Assembly (NCBI GenBank): GCA_964561495.1 | Contig: CAZLPW010000041.1 | Coordinates: forward strand, 1-17,612 | Direction of reading: 5' to 3' | Length of the DNA stretch: 17,612 nt | From: CAZLPW01 sp964561495 | Lineage (GTDB): Bacteria > Fidelibacterota > Marinisomatia > Marinisomatales > UBA1611 | The notes under the pieces: model-generated | The model's database searches: none | Told to the model about the DNA's origin: nothing | The model's input: only the letters and a program-made list of their open reading frames with translations | Made by a program: the position numbers and the translations under genes | Shown here: positions 7,711 to 14,898 of the stretch, piece after piece | Numbering within the stretch: position 1 is the stretch's first letter | Layout of the letters: each line of letters starts with the position of its first letter

Positions 7711-8586
7711 ATGTCAATACTTGTAAATAAAAGTTCAAAAGTAGTCATCCAAGGCATTACTGGTTCAGAAGGACAATTCCATGGCGGACAGATGCTAGAC
7801 TATGGAACAAACATTGTCTCAGGAGTTACCCCAGGTAAAGGAGGAATCAAAACACTTAATGAAAGTGTGCCCGTATTTAACAGTGTTGAAGAAGCAGTAG
7901 AAAAAACAGAAGCTGATACATCCATAATCTTTGTTCCTCCTCCCTTTGCAGCTGAGGCTATAATAGAGGCAAGTTATGCTGGTGTTGAACTAGTAGTTTG
8001 CATCACAGAAGGAGTACCAGTTCAAGACATGGTAAAGGTTAAAAATGTTCTAAAAAAGAATAATACGAGACTAATAGGACCAAATTGTCCTGGAATTATT
8101 ACGATAGATGAATGCAAATTGGGAATCATGCCTGGTTTTATTTGTAAAAAAGGAAATATTGGGGTCATATCTAAATCTGGGACACTTACTTACGAAGCTA
8201 TTGCTCAATTGGTTAATGTTGGACTTGGCCAGACTACAGCAATAGGCATTGGTGGAGATCCTATTATTGGAACTACTATGAGAGATTGTCTTGAACTTTT
8301 TGAGGCAGATACTGAAACAGGGGGAGTCGTAATGATTGGTGAAATAGGTGGTCAGATGGAGATTGAAGCAGCACGCTGGGCAAAAGATAATATGACTAAA
8401 CCAGCAGTTGGATTTATTGCTGGTCAGACTGCACCTCCAGGAAGACGGATGGGACATGCTGGAGCGATTGTCTCAGGGGGTGATGATACGGCTGAAGCTA
8501 AAATGCGAATACTTAGTGAATGCGGTATCAAAGTAGCAGAATCAGTGGCCGATATCGGTAGCCTAATGAAAAAATTAATGAACTAA
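7711..8586 (+). CDS. sucD: Succinyl-CoA synthetase (ADP/GDP-forming), alpha subunit
   Basis: This is the CoA-binding subunit that carries the phosphohistidine intermediate. The 291 residues are normal. The N-terminal CoA-binding Rossmann domain shows VIQGITGSEGQFH and GVTPGKGG, and later FVPPPFAAEAI and CITEGVP. IGPNCPGII is followed by ISKSGTLTYE and AIGIGGDPIIGT. The active-site histidine is H249 in RRMGHAGAIVSGG, close to H246 of E. coli. The start has a strong ribosome binding site (AGGAGGA, 7699-7705). It sits ten bases after sucC and sixteen before ndk, so all three are probably co-transcribed. Confidence 0.97.
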   Translation: MSILVNKSSKVVIQGITGSEGQFHGGQMLDYGTNIVSGVTPGKGGIKTLNESVPVFNSVEEAVEKTEADTSIIFVPPPFAAEAIIEASYAGVELVVCITEGVPVQDMVKVKNVLKKNNTRLIGPNCPGIITIDECKLGIMPGFICKKGNIGVISKSGTLTYEAIAQLVNVGLGQTTAIGIGGDPIIGTTMRDCLELFEADTETGGVVMIGEIGGQMEIEAARWAKDNMTKPAVGFIAGQTAPPGRRMGHAGAIVSGGDDTAEAKMRILSECGIKVAESVADIGSLMKKLMN

Positions 8587-8601
8587 ACAAAAAGGTAAAT
8601 A

Positions 8602-9027
8602 ATGGGAAATAAAACATTTGCAATCATAAAACCAGATGCTGTCAAGGCTGGAAATACAGGTAAAATTTACGATAGAATAATCCAGTCAGGATTTCATATA
8701 ATTTCTGCAAAATTATTAAAATTGAATGAGAAACAGGCGAAAGGGTTTTATGCTGTTCATGAAAAGCGTCCATTTTTTGGTAATCTTATAGAATTTATGA
8801 CCTCAGGGCCTTGCATGGTACTTGCACTTCAAAAGGATAATGCAGTAGAATCATGGAGAAAAACAATTGGTTCAACTAACCCTGAAGAAGCAGCTGAAGA
8901 TACAATACGTAAAGATTTTGCTTCTAATGTGCAAGAAAATGCTGTTCATGGATCAGATAGTGATGAAAATGCTCAAAAAGAGATTGCCTTTTTCTTTTTA
9001 GATAGTGAACTTATAAGTGAAAAATAA
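8602..9027 (+). CDS. ndk: Nucleoside diphosphate kinase
   Basis: Ndk exchanges the terminal phosphate between nucleoside tri- and diphosphates through a phosphohistidine. The 141 residues are typical. The start reads MGNKTFAIIKPDAV, followed by KLLKLNEKQAKGFYAVH and RPFFGNLIEFMTSGP. The catalytic H116 is in NAVHGSDS. GSTNPEEAAEDTIRKDF precedes it. AAAAGG-type purines just before the ATG serve as ribosome binding site. Placement after sucCD is functionally sensible: NTP made by succinyl-CoA synthetase is equilibrated by Ndk. The next gene starts ten bases downstream. Confidence 0.97.
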   Translation: MGNKTFAIIKPDAVKAGNTGKIYDRIIQSGFHIISAKLLKLNEKQAKGFYAVHEKRPFFGNLIEFMTSGPCMVLALQKDNAVESWRKTIGSTNPEEAAEDTIRKDFASNVQENAVHGSDSDENAQKEIAFFFLDSELISEK

Positions 9028-9036
9028 ATTTTAAAT

Positions 9037-10012
9037 ATGAAAAAAACTGTTCTTCAAATTTATTTGATTATTTTTTTATTTTCTTGCGGAGATAAAGGTA
9101 TAGAAGGTTTTGTAGGTGAAAAAATTATTATTTCTGCAAAAGAGACTGAAGAAAAAACAGATTTGGATTATACTTGGATCTTAATTGAGCAACCAGATGG
9201 GTCACTTTTGAATTCATCTGACTTAAATCCTCAGACTGATAAAAATAAAATGAATTTTACCCCAGATTATCCAGGTAATTATTCAATTGATGTGGTTGTT
9301 TCACAATATGGTGATGAAATTTCCAGTCAAAGCTTTTTATTTAATATCGTTGATGCTGAAAAAATTATAAAACAAAGTAAAGACCTTGCATCTGAAAAAT
9401 CTAAAAATGATAAAGAACAATGGTTAGAAGAAGATTTAGACCAAGAAGAACTTGAAGAAAACTTTGACGATGAAGAAGACTACGATGAAGAAGACTACGA
9501 TGAAGAAGACTACGATGAAGAAGACTACGATGAAGANNNNNNNNNNNNNNNNNNNNNNNNNNNNNNNNNNNNNNNNNNNNNNNNNNNNNNNNNNNNNNNN
9601 NNNNNNNNNNNNNNNNNNNNNNNNNNNNNNNNNNNNAAAAAACACCGCCCCTGTTCCTATCATCGAAAAGTCTTCAGAATCTTCTGACAGAACACTTATT
9701 TCTCAAAATAAAACTAAAGCTCAGCCAAGTAGGAATATAAGCATACCAGCCAAAACTGATCGTTTTACTATTCAGGTCGTTTCAAAAAAAATGCTTAAAG
9801 ATGCCGAGATTTATGCTGCTAAATTAATAAGTAAGGGTTATGACGCGTATATACAACGAGTTATTTTTGAAGATAATGACGAAATTTTTTACAGAGTTAG
9901 GATAGGAAGTTATGATAATATTAATTCTGCCTATGCTACTGCTAAAACAGTTTCAAAAGAGTTGGGTATGGCTGCCTGGGTAGATTTTGTAAGAAAAGAA
10001 CAAAAACCATAG
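9037..10012 (+). CDS. Lipoprotein with PKD-like domain, acidic repeat linker and SPOR domain (interrupted by assembly gap)
   Basis: I read one gene here, broken by a run of N. The N-terminus (MKKTVLQIYLIIFLFSC) is a lipoprotein signal with lipobox LFSC. C17 is the acylated residue, and no aspartate at +2 argues for the outer membrane by the E. coli rule. Residues about 24-105 resemble a PKD/Ig-like beta sandwich (DYTWILIEQPDGS, FTPDYPGNYSIDVVV). A charged, very acidic region ends in YDEED repeats and the gap. After the gap a SPOR domain fills about 9764-9994 (FTIQVVS at its start, FYRVRIGSYDN, AWVDFV at its end). SPOR domains bind denuded peptidoglycan at division sites. The two halves lie in different frames only because the gap length is a placeholder; the true missing length must be a multiple of three for one frame. 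Two separate genes cannot be fully excluded. The membrane-protein gene follows after 15 bases. Confidence 0.75.
9466..9536 (+). repeat. 15-bp tandem repeat encoding YDEED
   Basis: A unit GACGATGAAGAAGAC (9466-9480) is followed by three identical copies of TACGATGAAGAAGAC (9481-9525) and a partial fifth copy that runs into the gap at 9537. It is in frame with the lipoprotein and adds pentapeptides of aspartate, glutamate and tyrosine. The copies are identical at the DNA level, which points to recent expansion and explains why the assembly broke here. Confidence 0.95.
9537..9636. other. Assembly gap of 100 N
   Basis: Exactly 100 N, the usual placeholder for a gap of unknown length. It begins inside a 15-bp tandem repeat, so it very likely hides further repeat copies plus the linker before the SPOR domain. 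Confidence 0.99.
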
Positions 10013-10027
10013 GAAGAAAACTTTATT

Positions 10028-11188
10028 ATGATTGGTATTGACCTCCACTTTAATTACCGTGATATCTTTAAAGCACCTCGATTAGCGGGTGGTAAAAATA
10101 TTTGGATATTTCTTACTGGAAATCTAGTAGGATATGTAATCTACTGGATTTTGACTATTTTATCCTTCATTCTAATAGAGGATATAGAAGTAAGCCATGT
10201 TATTAAATCCTCTGGTTTATATCCATGCCTATTTGGTCACGAAGCACCAATTCTATCTTGGATAATTTATTGGCTTGCAATCTTAATATGGATATTCTCT
10301 ATTTTTTTTAGTAGTGCAGCGGTAAGTCGAGTAACATTAAACCGTTTAAAAGGTAATGACTTTTTTTCATCACAAGATGCTTGGGATTATGTCAAAAAAA
10401 ATTGGCACCCTTTATTTTTCACTCATCTAACAATCATTATAATAATATCTACTTTTATTTTATTTGCAATGATCTTCGCATTTTTTTGTAAAATACCTAT
10501 ACTCGGACCATTCTTATATGTTCTTCCCTACCCTATTTATATTTTTGGATCAATTTTTACCATTTATTCTTTTATAGTCTTAATTATATCTATTATCTAT
10601 GTTCCATCAATTGTAGGAATCTATGAAGAAGACACTATGGGAACTATTTTTCAAACATATTCCATAACAATGTCTCAACCATGGCGTATAATAATCTATA
10701 ATTTTATTTTAATACCTGTTTCATATTTAGCAATTACTTTTATTTCTTGGGTTTATCATGCAAGTATTGGTTTGATGAATTTTATATTTGGATTTGTTAT
10801 GGGCAAGCCATTTGAAAATATATTTAGTTTTGCATCATCAATTGTATTCCCTGATAATATGGTTAATTATATAAATAACAGGTTAAGTTTATTTGACCTA
10901 ACCTACTTAATACCTGATATAAATAATTCCTATTCATATCTTTCCGTTCCAGATACATTGGCAGGTATTATTCTATCTTTATTCTTATTTTTAATTTGTT
11001 TATCCGTATTATCATATGGCCTATCAGTAATTTCAGTTGGTAATTCTATAGCATTTATAATTTTTAAAAAAATATCTGATGATGATAATATTTTAGAAAG
11101 AGAGACTGGAAAAGAATTAGAAATTGATGAGGCTCTTTTAGGTTCCGATCAAGAAAATGAATTAAATGCTTTTTCTGAGGAGGAATAG
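10028..11188 (+). CDS. Multi-pass membrane protein of unknown function with acidic C-terminal tail
   Basis: I do not recognise this 386-residue protein. About six hydrophobic segments can be seen, near residues 25-50, 76-99, 129-154, 165-195, 219-247 and 310-346. The first 24 residues are polar and basic (RDIFKAPRLAGGKN). The fairly conserved-looking stretch GTIFQTYSITMSQPWRIIIY comes before the fifth helix. The last 37 residues are strongly acidic (DDDN at 351-354, ending FSEEE), so the tail is probably cytoplasmic or a partner-binding tail. No transporter, enzyme or channel motif was seen. The ATG at 10028 has an AGGAAG site (10011-10016). It follows the SPOR lipoprotein by 15 bases, so the two could act together at the envelope, which is only inference from position. 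Confidence 0.8.
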   Translation: MIGIDLHFNYRDIFKAPRLAGGKNIWIFLTGNLVGYVIYWILTILSFILIEDIEVSHVIKSSGLYPCLFGHEAPILSWIIYWLAILIWIFSIFFSSAAVSRVTLNRLKGNDFFSSQDAWDYVKKNWHPLFFTHLTIIIIISTFILFAMIFAFFCKIPILGPFLYVLPYPIYIFGSIFTIYSFIVLIISIIYVPSIVGIYEEDTMGTIFQTYSITMSQPWRIIIYNFILIPVSYLAITFISWVYHASIGLMNFIFGFVMGKPFENIFSFASSIVFPDNMVNYINNRLSLFDLTYLIPDINNSYSYLSVPDTLAGIILSLFLFLICLSVLSYGLSVISVGNSIAFIIFKKISDDDNILERETGKELEIDEALLGSDQENELNAFSEEE

Positions 11189-11242
11189 TATAAATTGAAC
11201 CTTGAATAACAATTGCAATTAGATTAGCTTTCGCACCATAAA

Positions 11243-11698
11243 ATGAAGCTATCTAAAACGGAATTAGCTAATACATTTGAAAACCAAATATTTGAAATTG
11301 AGACTGAAGATTTATATCACCACGGAACAAAATTTAATGGCGATTTTGTTAAATGCATCCTTTCTTGTTCATCGACTGATTTCGGGTTTCAAGTTTCAGG
11401 TACGTACGCTGTTAATGTAGAATATAGTTGTGATAGATGCACTATCTCTTTTGAAAGAGAAGTTAAAGATTTTTTAAAATTTTGGTGTGTAACCAACAAT
11501 ACAAAAATTAGAAGTAGTGATATAGAAATTTTTTATTTGAAAAATAATAATGACATTATAGACTTGAGTTCTTTTCTATCAGATTTAATTAGTTTAAATC
11601 GACCAATGAAAATACTTTGCATCAATAATTGTAGAGGCATCTGTATTTGTTGTGGAATTAATCTCAATAATGAAATTTGTTTACAAAAGAAAAATTGA
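11243..11698 (+). CDS. yceD: YceD family protein (DUF177), 23S rRNA accumulation-type
   Basis: This is a 151-residue protein of the DUF177/YceD family, which nearly always precedes rpmF and is linked to 23S rRNA maturation or accumulation. It has the family's two cysteine sites: C63-x-x-C66 in EYSCDRC, and the C-terminal cluster C126, C130, C134, C136 and C137 in CINNCRGICICCG. The family form of that cluster is C-x3-C-x-G-L-C-x-x-C-G. It is followed by the NLN..C ending (C146). The IDLSSFLSDLISLNRPM segment also matches the family. The start lacks a strong ribosome binding site. Its place before rpmF supports the call. The molecular activity is unknown. Confidence 0.88.
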   Translation: MKLSKTELANTFENQIFEIETEDLYHHGTKFNGDFVKCILSCSSTDFGFQVSGTYAVNVEYSCDRCTISFEREVKDFLKFWCVTNNTKIRSSDIEIFYLKNNNDIIDLSSFLSDLISLNRPMKILCINNCRGICICCGINLNNEICLQKKN

Positions 11699-11751
11699 AT
11701 CTATTTATCATTGAATTGATTGTTTAAAATAAATCTAATAAAGGAGAAAAT

Positions 11752-11934
11752 ATGGCACTTCCAAAAAGAAGGCAGTCAAAAACACGAGGTCGAAAAAGAA
11801 GAACACATTATAAGTCAAACCCAACTTCTATTATGAAATGCCCTCAATGTAACGAGACAAAAATGACCCATAGGGCTTGTGCGAACTGTGGCTATTACAG
11901 AGGTCGCCCTATTATTAGTGTAGTCCAAAAGTAA
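11752..11934 (+). CDS. rpmF: 50S ribosomal protein L32
   Basis: This 60-residue large-subunit protein starts MALPKRRQSKTRGRKRR, the L32 signature. Its zinc ribbon is complete, with C30-P-Q-C33 and C43-A-N-C46, so it is the zinc-binding form. YYRGRPII ends the domain. A strong ribosome binding site (AAGGAG, 11740-11745) precedes the ATG. It follows yceD by 53 bases and precedes fabH by 55, joining ribosome supply with fatty-acid synthesis as in many bacteria. Confidence 0.97.
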   Translation: MALPKRRQSKTRGRKRRTHYKSNPTSIMKCPQCNETKMTHRACANCGYYRGRPIISVVQK

Positions 11935-11989
11935 TCTAATTTATACTTTTATTATTTATAAGTTAATATTTAAACTCAATTGAATATTA

Positions 11990-12976
11990 ATGAAAGCTAG
12001 TATTTCCTCCACCTCTCATTATGCTCCTGAAAAACTTCTTACAAATCTAGATTTAGAAAAAATTATAGATACCTCAGATGAATGGATAAAAACACGTACT
12101 GGTATTGAGAAAAGACACATCGTTGGAAAAAATGAAGCCACATCTGATATGGCAACAAATATAGCACTAGAGCTATTAAAAAAAAGTCATCTTAAACCAG
12201 AGGAAATTGAATTAATAATTATTTGTACAGTAACACCCGACCATTTTGCACCGTCGACTGCAGCTCTAGTTCAAAATAATATTGGTGCCCATAATGCATG
12301 GGGCTATGATCTAAGCGCAGCATGCACTGGTTTTCTATATGGATTAGAAACTGGGTCAAAATTTGTAGAATCAGGAAAATATAATAATGCTATGATTATT
12401 GGTCTTGATGCAATGAGTACAATAATGGATTATAAAGATCGAAATGTCTGTGTATTATTTGGAGATGGTGGTGGTGGTGTAATTTTGGAAAAATCCAATA
12501 AAAAAGGCTATGGCATAATTGATTCATTATTGCGTATGGATGGATCTGGTGGCCAATCTTTAATTGTACCAGGTGGTGGGAGTAGGATGCCAACTTCTTT
12601 GGAAACATTAAAAGAACGAAAACATTTTTTAAAACAGGATGGGAAAACTATTTTTAAATTTGCTGTAAAAGGGATGGCAGATGTTAGTGCAGAAATTTTA
12701 AAACGAAACAATCTTTCAGGAAACGATATAGATTTATTCATACCCCATCAAGCAAATAAAAGAATAATTGACGCAACGGCGAAAAGGTGCGGGATATCTA
12801 AGGATAAAGTAATAATTAATATTAATGAATATGGTAATACAACGGCAGGGACTATCCCTATAGCGATAAATGAATCAGTTAACTCTGGAAGATTATCTGA
12901 AGGTGATATATTACTATTAGCTGCATTTGGAGCAGGGTTTACTTGGGGAAGCATGATTATTAAGTGGGGAAAATAA
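11990..12976 (+). CDS. fabH: 3-oxoacyl-ACP synthase III (FabH)
   Basis: FabH condenses acetyl-CoA (or another short acyl-CoA) with malonyl-ACP to start fatty-acid synthesis. The 328 residues are normal. The catalytic triad is intact: C112 in SAACTGFLYGL (same number as in E. coli), H253 in FIPHQANKRI, and N283 in NEYGNTTAG. DTSDEWIKTRTGIEKRH near the N-terminus is the family hallmark. The ATG at 11990 has little Shine-Dalgarno. plsX, which usually lies between rpmF and fabH, is missing. The stop lies two bases before the preferred fabD start. Primer preference (straight or branched) cannot be read here. Confidence 0.96.
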   Translation: MKASISSTSHYAPEKLLTNLDLEKIIDTSDEWIKTRTGIEKRHIVGKNEATSDMATNIALELLKKSHLKPEEIELIIICTVTPDHFAPSTAALVQNNIGAHNAWGYDLSAACTGFLYGLETGSKFVESGKYNNAMIIGLDAMSTIMDYKDRNVCVLFGDGGGGVILEKSNKKGYGIIDSLLRMDGSGGQSLIVPGGGSRMPTSLETLKERKHFLKQDGKTIFKFAVKGMADVSAEILKRNNLSGNDIDLFIPHQANKRIIDATAKRCGISKDKVIININEYGNTTAGTIPIAINESVNSGRLSEGDILLLAAFGAGFTWGSMIIKWGK

Positions 12977-12978
12977 CT

Positions 12979-13902
12979 TTGAATATTGCATGGATTTTCC
13001 CAGGGCAAGGATCACAATATGTAGGAATGGGGAAAAATATTTTTTTTAATTCCAAAATAGCAAAAAATTATTTTGAAGAGGCTAACGATGTTCTAGAATA
13101 TGATATTCAATCCATTATTCTTGATGGGCCTGATGAAACATTAAAAAAAACAGTTTATACTCAACCATCTATTTATATTTTAAGTGCTATTATTGGAAAA
13201 ATTTTGAGATCAAAAGGCATCATACCAGCAGTTGTCGCTGGGCATAGTCTAGGGGAATATTCAGCTTTAGCTATTTCAGAAGCTTTTAGTTTTGCATCGG
13301 GTTTAAAGCTTGTAAAAATAAGAGCAGAGCAAATGGAATTAGCCTCTAAAAACAAAGTTGGAGCAATGGCGGCTATTATTGGATTGGACAATGATAAAAT
13401 TATTGAATTATGTAGTTCAAATAAAAAAAATACACCTGTCGTTCCTGCTAATTTCAATTCACCAAATCAAGTGGTTATATCAGGATCAGAAGAAGGTGTT
13501 ATAGCTTTAACCAAAAAGGCAAAAAAGGAAGGAGCAAAATTAACTATGCTACTAAACGTAAGTGGCGCATTTCACTCTCCATTAATGAAAACCGCTCGCG
13601 TTTATTTGGCGGATGCCTTAGATTCGATTAAATTTTCTGATACTATTTGCCCTATTTACACTAATGCTGATGCTAAACCACATTCAACTAGTTTAAAAAT
13701 AAAAAAATTATTGTTAAAGCAACTTGAATCGCCTGTACTTTGGTCACAAACAATTTCAGCAATTAATAGCAATATGAAAATAGAAAACTTTATGGAAGTT
13801 GGACCAAGTAAAGTTCTTGCTGGATTAAATAGACGTATTAATCGAAAATTAAAAACTATTAGCGCTGGAACCCTAGCGGAAATTAACAATATAAATGTTT
13901 GA
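12979..13902 (+). CDS. fabD: Malonyl-CoA:ACP transacylase (FabD)
   Basis: FabD moves malonyl from CoA to acyl carrier protein, supplying the extender for FabH and FabF. With the chosen start it has 307 residues. It begins NIAWIFPGQGSQYVGMG, carries the nucleophile S90 in AGHSLGEYSAL, the arginine in KIRAEQME that holds the malonyl carboxylate, and H199 in GAFHSPLM. MEVGPSKVL near the end is also typical. The TTG at 12979 stands two bases after the fabH stop with GGGGAAA (12966-12972) upstream as ribosome binding site, and gives the usual short N-terminus. A GTG at 12964 would add five residues inside fabH and is less likely. The end overlaps fabG by eight bases. Confidence 0.94.
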   Translation: MNIAWIFPGQGSQYVGMGKNIFFNSKIAKNYFEEANDVLEYDIQSIILDGPDETLKKTVYTQPSIYILSAIIGKILRSKGIIPAVVAGHSLGEYSALAISEAFSFASGLKLVKIRAEQMELASKNKVGAMAAIIGLDNDKIIELCSSNKKNTPVVPANFNSPNQVVISGSEEGVIALTKKAKKEGAKLTMLLNVSGAFHSPLMKTARVYLADALDSIKFSDTICPIYTNADAKPHSTSLKIKKLLLKQLESPVLWSQTISAINSNMKIENFMEVGPSKVLAGLNRRINRKLKTISAGTLAEINNINV

Positions 13903-14641
13903 TTTATCAAATAAAGTAGCAATTGTTACTGGAGCATCTCAAGGTATTGGAAAATCAATTGCTTTTCAATTAGCAAACGCTGGCGCTCATGTAGTCTGCG
14001 CTGCCAGATCGATTGAATCAATTAAAAAAGTTGTTGAGCAGATACAATCTTCGAATGGATCTGCTAGTTATAAACAATGTGATGTAAGCAGTTCAGATGA
14101 TGTTAAGGATTTAATTAATTTTACCTGCAAAGAAAAAAATAGATTAGATATATTAGTAAATAATGCAGGAATTACTAAAGATGCACTTTTAATGAGAATG
14201 AAAGATGAACAATGGGATACTGTATTAGATATAAATCTCAAAGGTGCATTTTATGGAATGAAATATGCAATAAGACCAATGATGAAAAACCGCATTGGAA
14301 GAATAATTAACATTTCATCTATTGTAGGGCTAACAGGAAATGCTGGTCAAGCAAATTATGCGGCCTCTAAGTCAGGCTTAATAGGTTTAACTAAATCAAT
14401 AGCTAAAGAAGTCGCCAATAGAGGAATAACGGTAAACTGTATTGCACCTGGGTGGATAGAAACCGAAATGACTAAAGAGATTTCTTTAGATTCAAAAGAG
14501 GAATTTCTTAGACAGATTCCAATCGGAAAAATTGGCACTTCTGATGATATCGCATATACAGTCTTATTTTTAGCATCAGATGAATCAAATTATATTACAG
14601 GTCAAACCATCACCGTAGATGGTGGCAGAACTATAAACTAA
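13895..14641 (+). CDS. fabG: 3-oxoacyl-ACP reductase (FabG)
   Basis: This NADPH-dependent short-chain dehydrogenase makes the first reduction of each elongation cycle. It has 248 residues. The cofactor loop TGASQGIG is at 12-19 and NNAGITKDALLMRM follows. The catalytic residues S142, Y155 and K159 are in NISSIVG and QANYAASK, with the same spacing as in E. coli FabG, and CIAPGWIETEM and ITVDGG follow. Those FabG-type motifs and the location between fabD and acpP separate it from the many other SDRs. Its ATG lies inside the fabD end (eight-base overlap), so translation is probably coupled. Confidence 0.96.
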   Translation: MFDLSNKVAIVTGASQGIGKSIAFQLANAGAHVVCAARSIESIKKVVEQIQSSNGSASYKQCDVSSSDDVKDLINFTCKEKNRLDILVNNAGITKDALLMRMKDEQWDTVLDINLKGAFYGMKYAIRPMMKNRIGRIINISSIVGLTGNAGQANYAASKSGLIGLTKSIAKEVANRGITVNCIAPGWIETEMTKEISLDSKEEFLRQIPIGKIGTSDDIAYTVLFLASDESNYITGQTITVDGGRTIN

Positions 14642-14655
14642 AACAAGGAGATACT

Positions 14656-14889
14656 ATGTCAACATTTGATAAAGTCAAAGAGGTAATAATCGATAAATTA
14701 GGCGTTGAGGATTCAGCTATAACTAAAGAGGCACATTTTGTAAATGATTTAGGTGCTGACTCGCTTGATACTGTTGAATTAATAATGGAATTCGAGGAAG
14801 AGTTTGGCATTGAAATTCCAGATGAAGAGGCTGAAAAGATTACCACTGTTGCCAATGCATTAGAATATATTGAAAAGGCACAAAATTAA
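14656..14889 (+). CDS. acpP: Acyl carrier protein
   Basis: This 77-residue acidic four-helix carrier bears growing acyl chains on 4'-phosphopantetheine. The attachment serine is S36 in the conserved DLGADSLDTVELIM. The second half (FEEEFGIEIPDEEAEKI) is the usual acidic helix that partner enzymes dock on. A strong ribosome binding site (AAGGAG, 14645-14650) fits the high expression expected of ACP. It lies 14 bases after fabG and nine before fabF. Confidence 0.98.
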   Translation: MSTFDKVKEVIIDKLGVEDSAITKEAHFVNDLGADSLDTVELIMEFEEEFGIEIPDEEAEKITTVANALEYIEKAQN

Positions 14890-14898
14890 ATTATTTAG

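Noticed and set aside
9452..9687. Open frame of repeated MKKT units overlapping the lipoprotein
   Set aside because: It is the same 15-bp repeat read in another frame and joined through the N run. The lipoprotein frame has a signal peptide and plausible domains; this one has none before the gap.
12396..12608. Histidine-rich small protein on the minus strand inside fabH
   Set aside because: The histidines come from the complement of the glycine-rich GATGGTGGTGGTGG coding run of fabH; there is no independent support.
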